A stretch of DNA of 64,000 bases from Carettochelys insculpta (GCF_033958435.1 NC_134142.1:104854501-104918500); one strand, 5' to 3'. Positions 49,493-64,000 are shown, counted from the stretch's first letter. Made by a program: numbers and translations. The notes: a model not told the origin generated them from the letters alone.

Positions 49493-52400
49493 TTTAAGTA
49501 TCAGACAGGTAGGTAAATTCAAAGACACATTTAAAGATCAAAATTCTGTCTTCATTGGTACTCTCAATAGATACCAGGTGGTTATAAATGACAGCAGAAT
49601 TTGGTCTAAGACTTTATGGAATAAATAGGAATTTTCATGAAAGAGATCACATTTTTGGATGGGCTACTGAATTTTCAGTTGCCACTTCTGAGGCTCTACC
49701 TTGTTGCACTCAGAAATGCAAGATTATGAAAATGTCAGCTTGCTTAAATCATTTTCAAATGGATATGAGCAAAACAGTGCACAAGTTCACTGAAGCTATA
49801 AGTGATGTAAAGGTGTTGCCCATAGCTCAGAATGTGATACAAAGTCACAACAAATCAGCTGAATGAGGAATTTAATTGGATAAAAATGCATTATCACTGT
49901 ATTTCAAGTACAGCAGGAAATAGCTATGTAAGAGACGCCTTGTTCTTTTCACTCCAAAGCATTAGTAATTAGTAGAACAACAAAAAAGAAGAAAACAAAT
50001 AGCAGTTTAAATGTAGGGAATCAAGCCCAGAAAGTTCTTGGTACCTAACCAAATATAACTAAAAATATATTCTGATTAATAAAATGAAAACAGTTATTTA
50101 ATAAGTTCCAGAATGTTATTCTGGAGAAAAGGACATTTTGGCATGGGTTTTCATGATTGTCTGTCTGTGTTAAAGAGTAGCCCAAGACTGGAATAGTATG
50201 GGTGTTGTTGGTCAGGACTAAGGTATGTTAGTAGAACTGCCTGGGGATGTTCACACAATATTTGCCTACACTAGTGCATCCTCCACAGGTAACATGCTCT
50301 CCTTTTCATGAATATCTCATCACCACTATTCTGCTACATTATTGAAGAGACAGGGGGTATTCTGATACACATGTTCATCAATTCATTTGATTTTGGTTAG
50401 GTTTTGGAGTTCAATTTGCCAATAAGCATATAAGGAAGGAAGCTGTCTAGCTGCATACACAAATTGAAAGGAGTCAACAAAAATTGAAAGCATGTATAAG
50501 TGGCATAGGAAAAAGTGATCTCAAAATACTAGTTTATATTTTGTTTCTGATATCTACTTTGTGTTCACTAGTCATACAATATGCACTGGGGCTGAGAAAA
50601 TAAAGAGGTTGGGCTACAACTTGAACTAAAGAGGGGCTCATGCAGGATTTCATCCTGCTCTTGCTGAAGTCACTAACAAAATTCCAGTTGGCTTCAGTAG
50701 AACTGGACCAGGCCCAGAACGCAGTCTGAAGGACTTTAAGATCAACAGATGGAAAAATCAAATCCAGGTGTATGTGGACATATCTTTGTTAAAGTAAAAG
50801 AAATTAGGCTTTCTTATTGTAGGGCTGGATTTGGCTGATACACTCTAAAGAAGAAGAATACTGTTAACAATCTGTGATCTGAATTTTATTATTCTGAACT
50901 AAATTGTTCCTTTTTACAGGGAGAAATTCAAAAGCATGTTTTCTCTCGCCCATAAGAAGACACACTATATACTTTAAACCTGACATCCTTAATGTTGTAA
51001 GACTCAGGAGGAGAAACAATCTCTCCCAAAAATTAACCTAGCATATAATTTTTTTTTCATAAAAATATATAGAAGGGACAAAATGATTTTATCACATGCT
51101 TAATGGCTTCTAATAGAAAACAAAAGTAACACTGATGTTGAAAAGATACAGTTTCCTTAATGTAAAATTTGTTTGTGGATAATTACCACAGCTGAAGACT
51201 AATCTTAATAATTTTATGTTGTTTACACTGGAGGCAGTTTTCCACAAGCCTGCAAGCCAACATCGCTCACGGAGGAAGTGGCATCTTGTATTTTCAGACT
51301 AAAACATAGAGGTGAGAGCAGATGCTCCCTCTGCTAGCTGAGCTGGGCAGCCTGATTGTGTAGCTGCCTCCTTCAGCCAAGTGCCAAATGCCTCTGTATT
51401 TCACATAGCAACATTATAAAGTTGTCAAAATGATTTTTAAGAAATGATAAGGTATCTAAACCAAACACTGTATAGAAAAATAAGGACTATACCAGCACTT
51501 AAAATGTACACAACACTGAGCATTTTTACTGTCATTTCTTTAAGAAAAGCAGATCTAATTAGTTGTGTCTCTAAAGTGCATACCTAGCATTTTTATTATG
51601 TATTATAACATTTTGCTTATAGCTGACATTTTTATTTTGACAAGCACTGTCTGGAGAGCTCTCAATAAATAATACATTTACAATTTTCAGTAAATAAGCA
51701 GTGGACACAAATCGTTATCCTTACTTACAGCTGCCTCTCTCTAATAGTGCTTTTACAAATAAGGTGACTATTCAATCTAATGCAATACTCCGAGTGCTGG
51801 AAAGGTAATTTCATTCATTACCACGGTCACAAGCACTTAAAGCACTTTTAGGCCCTGTTACAAAGCAGCAGGAATAGCAAAGCAAATAGAACTAACTAAA
51901 ACTAAAGTTCATCACCAAAGAAACCTGAAGTTGTTCACCTAAAGAACTTGAAGATTCACGTGCATAAAGGTTAACATACATGTGCTAAAGCCATCAAAAG
52001 AATAGAAATATTTTCTTCAGAGGTTTTTATATTAAAACCGATAATTGTAAAAAAGTCAGGTTCCAATCTGGCCCTTAATTTGCTAAATCAAAACCTGACT
52101 ACAGCATGGAATTCAGACATTTAGTTCCGATCTGAAAATATTTTCTGCTCATAATTTTGTTAGCTTTACAGTACATTAGAAACTGCAATGAAGTTTGAAT
52201 TTAGTTATCTGCTTCAGAGTCCACACAACTGAAGCAAGTTCGCATATTTTTACAGCAGTTAATTCAATAATCTTCTTAGCACTGGAGCCTGATTTTCTTT
52301 CATTTGTATCCTAGTACACAGAATTTGTTTTCTGATTCTCATAAGGGAAGAAGTGGCTGTTCAGATAGCTCCTTGCATTTTCATACTTCTTGTTATGATG

Positions 52401-54514
52401 TGACTAATAGGTTTTGGATTCACACATTACATAGCTAGGTCACAAAACACATGATTCCTAAAAAGCATCAGAATTGTAGGTGACTGCTACAATAAAAAGG
52501 TGAAATAGTATTTGACAGAAAAGCTGAGACATTTTATCATATAGTCAAAAATTTAAAATTCCCTCTTTCTACTGGTGGGGCCTGACGGAAAAAGGGTTAA
52601 TGAGATTGCAGACAAAGACAGAAGGTGGAAACTGGAGGCACAGGGTCTGAGAAGAAGAGGGGCTAGAAGTCAAAGATGAAGAAACACCGGGGTGGAGCTG
52701 GCAGGATGTGCTCAGAAGGTGCTGACATTTAGAGGATCCAAGTTCAATTCAGTTTAACCCATTCCTGACTGCAAAACAGTCTACAGCTGGAGCTCAAAGG
52801 AACTAACTGAAGAAAGAAGGCAGTGAGACCTAATAAAAAGGTACTTAATCACAAGGGATCATCATGGATGCAAATAAATTTGAGGTGTGTCCTTTAAAAA
52901 GTAACAGTGAACACACCACAATAATTAAGAATTAGCTTAGTTAGAAGAGATGATCCAATCCACAAAATTCAGATCTGTGTTTCAAACCCTGCCCCAGACC
53001 AAAGAATAGAGGGGTTCAAAGTAAGGCTTTGGGCTTGGACTTATCTCTGTTAGCTGGCAGCAAATAGTCTTGAAGAAGTTTAAATGAAGCAAGTTCCAAC
53101 AAGTGGACATTCTGAACTGGGACACAGTATCACCATCAAAATGGGCAGTGGTTTGCTCTAGTAATGAAATATAGAAATTTTTTCTTCCAGGCGCCTGGCT
53201 GATAGTGACTGAAAAGTATTTCTTCTGACAGCTGCTCAGTGGTCTACATGAAATGACTTGGTGGTGTCAGTGTATCTCCTAGCAGTGTCCATATTACAAA
53301 ACCCACCACCATAGTGGGCAATAACTCATACCTTTGTTAGTAGTCTATGGTCAGTAGCTAAGAAGTGACTGGGCATGGAAGCCAATGTACTTTTTTACCA
53401 CAAAGATGGTCCCTACAGATGAGGGGGGAGACAGATTGGCAACACTATCTATTAATCCATCTACGTATTTATATGACCACCTTCTTTATATCTCAAGGGC
53501 ACTATAGAGAAAGCTGTACTGCCCCATCTATGCTGTACTAATTTTGTGAACCAAGCAAACTAGACAGGATGTTTTCTGATGGCTGGCAGGTCAAGAGAGC
53601 CCCCAAAGAATTATAAGAAATCACCACTTATTGTAGTTTGTATGGCGCCCAATGACATGTTGGTGGAGATCCAACCATCTCATATGATCCGTTATTCAGG
53701 TATTACTATGATGACCAACAATATCAAATCCTAATATAGACAGATAGTTCTCCACCTTCTCTTCTTTATTGTATGCCAGAAATATTTACAGAACCAGTGA
53801 GATATATTTGATCGTGAAGCGAATAGCTCCGAAATACTCTAAGTACATAAGCAATTGCAGAAAAAAGTCAAAACTGCACTAATAATATTTTAACCACTCC
53901 CAAGGCTGCAAACAAGAGAAAATATTCTGACCACCTATGGAAGGAGTTTGAAACTGCAGGAGTTTACACAGGGAGAAAATTAAGTATCCAAACACTGACT
54001 AACTTATGAACACAATTCCTCAAACATGCTCCCAATTTAAAGAGAAAATTAATTCCTGATTCAAAACCGGAGAGTCTAACCAGAGGAGAAGCCATTCTAC
54101 ATCTACTGAGGAACCAATTGAAATAACTGGTGCTCCTCAATTAGTTGAATTCATCCTACTAAGAAACGGGTTCATAGGATATAATCTCCATTTCTATAAA
54201 TGTATGGCTAATACTGTTTAAAATTCACAAGTATGGATCAAGGGTGGAGCCCCCCATAGATACTGTAATTGAGATACAGAACAATAAGCTACAATTTCTT
54301 CATAAAAGAAGAAAAAGCCGTGAAAATGAGTGAGTAATGAGACTGGGAGAGACCACACAGAGATCTGACAGTAAAAAAGAACTCCAAAGGGGAATGGAAA
54401 GATGCAGAGGAAACCATAGAAGACTAGAGTAAGTCAATCAGGCATGTAGCAAAGAGGTACATTATGCAAGAATATGGAAGGAAAAGGGGAAAATGTTCTC
54501 TGTGCCCATACGCT
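49493..54514. other. Long intron stretch, no gene
   Basis: No mobile element was recognised over about 5 kb apart from a faint palindromic relic at 50630-50720. The 51230-51420 and 51770-51870 blocks have balanced composition and no repeat features. The open reading frame at 49588-49866 (92 codons) has no recognisable features. Confidence 0.5.
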
Positions 54515-54660
54515 TTTAGACAGTGAACTTCTTGGCACACGGAAGCTCTATGTTTGTACACTAACTAACACAGCAGGGCCCTATTTTTGATTGGCTCATA
54601 GGCACAACCAGAAAAAAAAATAACAACAACAATAATAAAAAGAGGAACAAGAAAGACTTC
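54515..54660 (+). mobile_element. L2/MIR-like 3' tail
   Basis: TTAGACAGTGAACTTCTTGG, TATGTTTGTACACTAACTAA, ACAGCAGGGCCCTATTTTTG and the terminal AATAACAACAACAATAATAA follow the order of the tail at 22885, with an A-rich 3' end. Confidence 0.6.
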
Positions 54661-55095
54661 TACAAATCTAAAACCCTGGGCAATAAAGGAATGCTGGAAG
54701 GAGAGCAGGTTCATTCAATAGAAGTACAAATCAGATGTGACTGTATAAAGGCTGAGTAACTGGACTGATTTTTTTTTCTTTTGAAATAAATAACTATTAA
54801 TAAATACAGAAAACACCATGACAATACAGCTATTGATAAAAAAGCAAGAAAGATGGTATATAAATGTTGACTGACTATATGACTATTTGTGGACTGAAAG
54901 GAATTTGCTCACAGATTTCAAGAACAATCCTGCACCCTTTAAGATTATGGGAAATTTGCCATTCACTTTCACAAGCATAAGATCTCCTCACTCTACTACC
55001 AGCAGGTATTTGTGAAAATTCATGGAGAGCACAGCAGGTAGCAAATCAGGTATATAACAAATCTGGTAAAGGTTTTTCAGAGGGAAAAGGGACTA

Positions 55096-55566
55096 CAGTA
55101 AAAGCTTGATTATCCAGTATTCCTAGGGAAAAGGGATTGCTGGATAATCAAATTTGCCAGTTAGTCAAACAGAGCCAGCAGCCCTGCTCAGCTGACCCTG
55201 GTGAGAGGGGCTGCACCATTCCTGATGGCTGGGGGGAAGCACCCCACTGCTGCCAAGCCCAGCAGCACAGCCAGCTCCACTCAGCTGATCCCAGCTGTGG
55301 GAGCCAACCCACAGCAGCCAGCCCCAGCCAGGGTAGCTGCCCCATAGCAGCCAGCCATAGCTGGGAAGCTGGCCACAATCAGCCATGACTGGCAGGGGGA
55401 GCTGCCCTGCAGCAGCTGGCCATGGCCAGGAGAGCCTGCCTCACCCAAGGGGGCCATACCACAGCTGCTGGCCTCGGCCAGGAAGGCAGCCCCAGGGCAG
55501 CTGCCCTGAGTGCCGGTTAATAGAATGTGCCAGTTATCCAAGTTCCAGGAAACATGACTTTTACTG
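55096..55566. mobile_element. Tc1/mariner-like MITE with minisatellite core
   Basis: The ends are CAGTAAAAGCTTGATTATCC and, inverted, CAGTAAAAGTCATGTTTCCT, with TA dinucleotides at 55094-55095 and 55567-55568. Subterminal repeats GGATAATCAAATTTGCCAGT and CCGGTTAATAGAATGTGCCA are roughly inverted. The 55240-55500 core is a GC-rich imperfect tandem array of about 32-33-bp units (AGCCAGCCCCAGCC, AGCCAGCCATAGC, AGCCATGACTGGC). The small frames through it on both strands (Gly/Ala/Ser/Trp-rich) are by-products of the array. Confidence 0.7.
55285..55420. repeat. Minisatellite, about 33-bp unit
   Basis: Consecutive units beginning AGCCAGCC / AGCCATGA / AGCTGGCC at spacings of 33, 32 and 33 bp, each containing a GGGxAGCTGxCC element. 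It forms part of the core of the MITE at 55096. Confidence 0.65.
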
Positions 55567-56007
55567 TATTAGACTGTAAACTTTGATAAAAAAAAACATT
55601 CAGTATCTATGTACCATTCCTAGCATAATGGGGGTCCCAAGCCTTGGTTGGGGCTCCCAGGAACTACCATAAACCAGTGAATTCCTGCTATTTTAGGTAA
55701 TCCCAAATTCAAACTATAGTAAAACTATGAAAAATATTGTTTATATAGAAAATATCTCTGTAACCATCCAGAACCCAGAACTAATAGATAAGCTATATAT
55801 ATTTAATCTATGCCAAATATTTTAGAACAGGCAAGAATTAAGCCTTATTAACTTGAAACCCTAGGGTGGAAATGTGACAGATACATAACTGTCCAACTGG
55901 ACTTAGCTCCAGACACTACTCGTGAATAAAGTTTCAGAGAATATTCAATCCCAAAAGTAGCTATGAACTCAATTTTTTGTTTCATCCAAAAAAATAAAAT
56001 CTCCTTG

Positions 56008-56475
56008 GGCTTGTCTACACCACCACCTTCCTTCGAAGGAAGGGTGGTAATTAGAGTGTTGGGAGTTTACTAATGAAGTGCTGCTGTGCATAGGCAACAA
56101 GTCATTAAGCAAATTCCCCCTCCGCCCCCCCACAGCAACTCCAAAGTTTTAAACTTTGAAGTAACGACACGCGTCTAGCCGCAGCGCACTGGCTGGTACT
56201 TTGAAGTGGTGGGGCAACTTCGAAGTCCCCTTACTCACTTGTAAGTAAGTCCCAAAGTAAGGGGACTTCGAATTTGCCCCGACACTTCGAAATACCAGTG
56301 GGTGAGCTGCGGCTAGACGTGTGCCAGTATTTCGAAGTTTAAAACTTCAGAGTTGGCACAGGGGGGAATTTGCTTATTGAAGTGCTGCCTATGCACAGCA
56401 GCACTTCAATAGTAAACTCCCAACACTGTAATTACCATCCTTCCTTCGAAGGAAGGTGGTAGTGTAGACACAGCC
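56008..56475. mobile_element. PIF/Harbinger-type MITE, family A
   Basis: The ends are GGCTTGTCTACACCACCACC and, inverted, GGCTGTGTCTACACTACCAC. Outer hairpins TTCCTTCGAAGGAAGG stand at both ends. The mirrored arms carry GTTGGGAGTTTACTAATGAA, AACTTTGAAGTAACGACACG and CTTCGAAGTCCCCTTACT, with a centre near 56245. Flanks carry CTTG on both sides (56004-56007, 56476-56479), one base more than the usual duplication, so the exact end is ambiguous. Confidence 0.8.
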
Positions 56476-56479
56476 CTTG

Positions 56480-59362
56480 AGTACTATGTCCTCTAACATT
56501 AGGCTGGGGTAACAGTTTAGTATTAACTCAGGAAAAAATACCATCTACTCACCAGACTTTCCAAAAGTGGCAAATATGATTGTGTACATGTAGTTGTACA
56601 TTGTAAAAAGTAATTAGAGAGGAAAAACTATCAGAGTGATCCAAAGAGGTAGGAACCATGATGAGAAAACTAAACAAAAGAGGATTTTAACTAAATTTAA
56701 GGGACAAATAATTCTATAAGTGAGTGCTCCCCAGAGAAGTGATGGGAGCCCCGTTGTTTGAAACAATAAAGTCTACTTTTGTGATCAGTCCTGTAATACC
56801 TGTGGGAGAATGAACAAAGAACATGAAACCGAAACTTTTCTTTCATTCAATATGGTACAGCATATTACAGATTTTTGTATGTTGAGTATCTTCATAAACC
56901 TATAATTAAAATGTAATGACATCAGCACACTTACAAACCATCCTGCATGCTCAGATATCTTTGCGTAATTCCCAATGGAATCAACATGAATTGCATATAT
57001 TTCCTTACACAATATTTTTCTCTGGATGCATCTTTAGTCCCATTATGGAAAACTTTTTGTTTTGTTTTGCACTTAGTTACTTGAGTTATTAACTATTTAA
57101 TTTTCACCAGCTCAAAAAAAAGTTGAAAAAAGATTGAATCTTTACATAGGTAGTACTTTAGGCAACATTTCCTGTTTATAAACCATATCACATATATACA
57201 TAAACATGTCTATATTTGTTTTGATAGAATATAGACTAACACGGCTATCTCTGTATAGGCTATTACCTATAATATGTGTTTAATACATACTTGATATATA
57301 TTTAGCCCAGAACGCACGGCCAGCTGCATGTTACATGACAGACAGTAAAGATGAATATAGTAATATACCATTATTTATATAGACATATGTATTCTATAAA
57401 TTAAAAGCATGATCATCTCTGGTCTTCAGTGAGGAAACAAGAATGGGAAGCAGTTTATAAAAAAAAACTTGTGCTACATTTGAGCTTTGAACTGAGCTCT
57501 GTACTGAGCTTTGCTGAAAAATGATATTGCACACATCACACAGAATCAAGGTCAAAAGTGAAGTAGGACTCCAGGCCTCAGTAATGAGGGCTTAGCACTT
57601 AGAAATGACACATCCAGTTTCCAGCTCATGAGTGCCAGCTGACTGGCCATACTAGCATTCCATACCTATGGAGCTGCACTGGTGTCAACTCTGAAGGGAA
57701 ATCTATCATCCAGACAAGATGCGTGCTAGTAATTATTACTTGTAGAGTAATGAGGTACATGGATGAGGTACAACAGAACGCCTGGTTTGAACCTACTCCT
57801 TTGCCTGGGAGCTAAGGCAGACCATACAATGTAAATGCACTGTATACCACATCAGAGTAGTAATAAGCAATGCTTTGGAAGTGACTTCTCTTATTGGAAG
57901 GGTAAGGCATATGGAGGGGAAGGGGAAAATATAAGTTTGCCCAGCATGCCAAACAGGTACACTCTTTACCCATATACCACAAAGAAACAATGTTTCTTCA
58001 TTACAAGATATTCTTTAAAAACATGAATTAAAAGCCTTCCCCAAAACACTGCCCAGTGCATTTCCTTGTATAGAAAATGTAAAAAGTTAGTATACTGAAA
58101 TTATCCAAATTTCTTAATGTTTGTTATGGGTCAGGTAACTTACACATGGTCTCATTTCTGACCTTTTACACCACATGAGGATACATTTCAGTAAATCTTT
58201 TTCGACTCAGAGAAGTTACTTATAAACACTGAATAGAGTTTTATTATTTTTATATTTAAATTCTACCACATCTATATTCTTTCCAAATCATTACAATTAA
58301 GTCACAGGCTGCTTTAGTGTACAATTTGTACAAGGACTGGGTTGGGAACTCATTATTATTTGTGTTTCACAAGTGATGGTCTTTTTCCAAATTACACGTA
58401 ACTCAAGAAACTGACCTAAGATATGTTTAGTCCTGTATGAGGTGCTTATGTTTGCAGAGTGATGCACAAGGCATGATATTGACTGAAGCACTATTATTAA
58501 AGAAAGATTAAAACAGCTGTACATTATGCTGAAGCACTCACTCTTTCCTTTGCAGACAGACGGCCCTGGATTACAAGCAGCACTTGACCATTTAAATCAC
58601 TACAACAACCAAATTTAACCAGCTGGGCCATATTCTCTTAGGCAATGCCTGTTGACCTCCTCAGGCACAGCTGCTCAAATGAAATTCTGATTAGCCAACT
58701 TATTTTCAGAAGCCAAAGGACTCTGATTAAATATATTTATTTAGTCATGATAAAGTCTTTAAACTTGTACTCATTTTCTCACAATTACAAGTTGTGATTG
58801 GGCCCAGAAGCACCATGCCTCCACGGAGGACAGAAATTTTATATCTGAACGCACACTAGCATCTGTGAAGCATTTTGCTAACCTTGCCTCATATTTCACT
58901 GACAGACCAGAAATTTTGTAAAGATAAAGGAAATCGGGGCGGGGGGCAGTACTGATCAAAGCAGGGGAGCTCTGAGTTGATTTCTAGCTCTGCAGCTGAC
59001 TCACTGCTTCACCTGGCAGTAGCCACTTAGAGTCTAATCCAATTGATCTGTTGACTTAATGGGAGAAGAACAAGGGCCCTTAAGGTTCCTATGACTAAAG
59101 TTTCCTCCATGTAAAACTGTAAAAAAAGGACTGGTTATCTACCTCATTGGAATGATGAGACTTAATTTGTTTCTAAAGTCCTTTGAAAAACACAGAAGAA
59201 AAGCCCCACCAAATTAACCTAATGGCATGTAGAAATTAATACTTCTTTTCCAGTAAATTAATTGAGATATTGTATTATGATGTCCCTTGTTTATTGAATT
59301 AGCAATTAAAAAACAGTAGCTTTTGAATTTTCTACACGAGGAACACTGTTGTAGTACTAGGT
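56480..59362. other. Intron stretch, one repeat relic
   Basis: No gene. At 57222-57258, GATAGAATATAGACTAACAC followed by GGCTATCTCTGTA is a terminal relic of the repeat type at 2687-3046. A C-poor G run lies at 58937-58948. Confidence 0.5.
57222..57258. mobile_element. Terminal relic of the 2687-type repeat
   Basis: AGACTAACACGGCTATCTCT matches the inverted end of the element at 2687 (AGACTAACACAGCTATCTCT). Only about 37 bp are recognisable. Confidence 0.55.
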
Positions 59363-59851
59363 CATGGGTCAGCAACCAAAATAGCATGAAGAGCCATTTT
59401 TTCCAATTTAGTGAAAAAAAAAAAACCTCAGTAATTCAAGAGCCACAATGAATGTGAATAAGAGACAGTCCTGAATAAATAATGTCAAACCATACTTTTT
59501 TAATAACAGCATGCACATAATGATTTGTAATGTGATACATGTTCACTGCAGGACATTCACAAACTTTTTACATATTCTATTTCCTCACACTTTATGTGTG
59601 TGTTTATACCACCGTCTTCCTGACCTTCACTCCTGGAACCTTTTCTCCTTCCAGAGGACACCAAGTAGCGTTATCCAACGCTTTGAGATCATATATCATT
59701 TACTATTTAGATATGAGTTGTTTATTGAAAACAATCGGGAGGGCTTTTTTTAAAAAAAAAAAAAAACATGTTGTAATTATAGCATCAGGAGCCATAAAGA
59801 AGCCCTTAAAGAGCCACATGCAGCTCTGGAGCCGCAGGCTGTACACCCCTG
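59363..59851. mobile_element. hAT (Charlie-like) non-autonomous element
   Basis: The left end is CATGGGTCAGCAACCAAAAT and the right end, inverted, CAGGGGTGTACAGCCTGCGG. Flanks 59355-59362 and 59852-59859 are both TACTAGGT, a perfect 8-bp duplication diagnostic of hAT insertion. AGAGCCA motifs near both ends (GAAGAGCCATTTTTTCC; AAAGAGCCACATGCAGCTCT) are typical of this group in amniotes. An A run at 59751-59766 lies inside. No transposase is seen in the 489 bp. Confidence 0.85.
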
Positions 59852-60273
59852 TACTAGGTCATGATGACATCAGGGTCAGTATGACCCAAGTACAGGATTC
59901 TTCAGTAGCCCTGGCTATATTTCATCTTCAGAGCTATAAACTCTAAAAAAGCCTATTTTTATATCTATATGCTGAAATACAAACCTCCTTGGCCCAAGCA
60001 TACTCAAGCAACTATTAGGTGATTTGAAATCAGGGCTGCTATAGGGTGTCTCATAGCTCAAATCTTGCTCCTGTAATAAATTCAATACAATCACAGGGTC
60101 TGCCCATACATAGTCAGAGGCAAGATCAGAGCCTTAAAACATTTAATTAAAACCAGCTTTTAAATCTTCATTTTATTCACATAAAAAAGTGTGAAAAGTT
60201 TGGGATCACTGTTTTGCACTACTTGTATGTTTGTTCAGGTAAAGAGCATTCAGCATTTTGCTCTTTCACACAG

Positions 60274-60757
60274 AGCTTGTCTATACTACCTCCCTGCTTC
60301 GAAGGGGGGGATGGCAAGTAAGGTGTCAGGAGTTTATTAATGAAGCGCTGCAGTGCACATGCAGCACTTCATTAAGCAAATTCACCCCTGCGGCAACTCC
60401 AAAGTGTTAAACTTCGAAGTGCCGGCTTGCATGCAGCCACGGCTCACCTGTCAGTACTTCGAAGTGCCTGGGCAACTTTGAAGTCACTTTACTTTTGAGT
60501 GAGTAAAATTTTGAGGAGTAAAGGGACTTTGAAGTACCCCGGGCACTTCGAAGTACTGGCAGGTGAGCCATGGCTACTCGCAAGCCGGCACTTCGAAGTT
60601 TAACACTTCGAAGTTTAACACTTCAGAGTTGCCACCGGTGGGGGGAGGAATTTGCTTAATGAAGTGCTGCATATGCACTGCAGCACTTCATTAATAAACT
60701 CCCGACACCTTTCTTACCATCCTCCCTTAGAAGAAGGGAGGTAGTGTAAACACAGGC
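60274..60757. mobile_element. PIF/Harbinger-type MITE, family A
   Basis: The ends are AGCTTGTCTATACTACCTCC and, inverted, GCCTGTGTTTACACTACCTC. The arms show the family order (GTCAGGAGTTTATTAATGAA, CATGCAGCACTTCATTAAGC, ACTTCGAAGTGCCGGC). The right arm has an extra tandem copy of TTCGAAGTTTAACAC (about 60595-60625). The centre is near 60505. No clean target duplication (CAG versus ATG). Confidence 0.78.
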
Positions 60758-61193
60758 ATGGATAGGTGCCCAAACCTGCCAGAAAAATTTATTTATATTG
60801 AATATAAAAACAAACAATAGCTGGGATATGGAAGCATGAAGCATACTGCACAATTGCAAATATTTGATGCAAGTTAATTTTTCATAGTTGCTGATCAAAA
60901 CACAATGGACATTGATGCCCAACAATTACGTCTTGCAATAGTTAATTGATCTTCCTCTGCAAAAGTAGCTGAGCAAAAATGTGAAAATAATTTGAGTTGA
61001 AGATGTAGTCAGCCACTTTTGTGCCAAAATAAAGGGGTATCAAAATGAACAGTACTTTATCATTAGCTGTTCCTCATAAAACAAGACCATAAATTATACA
61101 GCCTCTCTTCTCTATGTGGTGTGAAGATGGAGCATGGAGAACTCTGTCATTCAGTAAACGATTATCTTTTTCTTGTATGAAGTATCTCTCTTA

Positions 61194-61629
61194 GGCTATG
61201 CCTAGATTACAGTGATTTGTCGACGGAAGTTTTTGTCGGAAGTTATCTTCCCACAAAACTTCTGTCAACAAATCGAAGCCAAACTGCCAAGTGCAAGAGC
61301 GATCCACTGTTGACAGAGAATGACTGGACTGCCTGGCTGCTCTCTCAACAAAACAACTAATTGGATGCACAGCAGACAGGGCTGCCAGGTGTCCTGCAAG
61401 CCCTGTCTGTCAACAGAGGACCACCCCGCCCTACCCCCAGAATGTCCAGACCAGCTTTCTGTCAACAGAAGCATCATACCTCGTGGGAAGTGGGATAAGA
61501 CTGTCAACAAAAGTGCTGCATTTGGTGAATTTACTGTCAACACAACAGCTTGCGAATCTGGACGCTCCCCGGGTTTTGTCAGAAAAACACCAGTATTTTC
61601 GACAAAACCTGCTAGTGTAGACAACAGCC
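61194..61629. mobile_element. PIF/Harbinger-type MITE, family C
   Basis: The ends are GGCTATGCCTAGATTACAGT and, inverted, GGCTGTTGTCTACACTAGCA. Flanks 61191-61193 and 61630-61632 are both TTA, the canonical PIF/Harbinger target. The interior is rich in TGTCGACGG, TGTCAACAGA and GTCGGAAG motifs in inverted order. At 436 bp it is the reference copy for the two other family C elements. The 119- and 129-codon frames across it are symmetrical by-products. Confidence 0.85.

Positions 61630-64000
<2,371 letters not shown>

Noticed and set aside
55137..55541. Gly/Ser/Ala/Trp-rich frames on both strands
   Set aside because: They are by-products of the minisatellite in the TA-flanked MITE.

Overview
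This is a vertebrate genomic window, most likely from a turtle. It is AT-rich and intronic, and it carries CR1 LINEs, a tRNA-derived SINE of the kind abundant in turtles, and many palindromic DNA transposons with the end motif GGCTRTGTCTACAC. The species cannot be named from the sequence; a crocodilian or other sauropsid is the fallback.

The only host gene I can support is SOX6, a SoxD transcription factor, on the minus strand. Two consecutive coding exons are visible. The first, at 63460-63670, encodes 70 residues including [20 protein letters not shown]. The second, at 4957-5046, encodes the [20 protein letters not shown] segment. Exon ends, phases and splice sites fit each other exactly. 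They are separated by one intron of about 58.4 kb, so nearly the whole window is intron. The 5' neighbouring intron begins above 63670 and the next 3' intron fills 1-4956. None of the other open reading frames looks like a host gene.

The intron is a transposon accumulation site. Twelve elements share the terminal motif GGCTRTGTCTACAC(TA); together they make up about 8.9 kb, or 14% of the window. Eleven are short, near-palindromic MITEs falling into about five sequence families: A at 11535, 49036, 56008 and 60274; B at 12929 and 28707; C at 787, 4133 and 61194; D at 7011; E at 8295. The twelfth, at 32557-36222, is a relic of a PIF/Harbinger element of the autonomous type. It has a DDE transposase on the plus strand and a MYB/SANT-like protein on the minus strand, both decayed. 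Five of the MITEs have perfect 3-bp target duplications (AAG, CAC, TTT, TTT, TTA). The source-type element and its MITE families therefore lie in the same intron.

Other repeats are a 1.7-kb CR1 copy (20662-22385) plus CR1 fragments, and a hAT element with a perfect 8-bp duplication (59363-59851). There are also two weaker hAT-like elements, a Tc1/mariner-like MITE whose core is a minisatellite (55096-55566), and a 360-bp inverted-repeat retroelement-like insertion with a 13-bp imperfect target duplication (2687-3046). Three L2/MIR-like tails and a scatter of old palindromes of roughly 75-120 bp complete the set. Two nested insertions give relative ages: a SINE inside a family C MITE, and the Harbinger relic inside an older palindromic repeat. 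The long stretches without recognised repeats (about 15.4-20.6, 24.3-28.7, 40-49 and 49.5-54.5 kb) are where SOX6 enhancers would be sought, but I cannot show conservation from one sequence.
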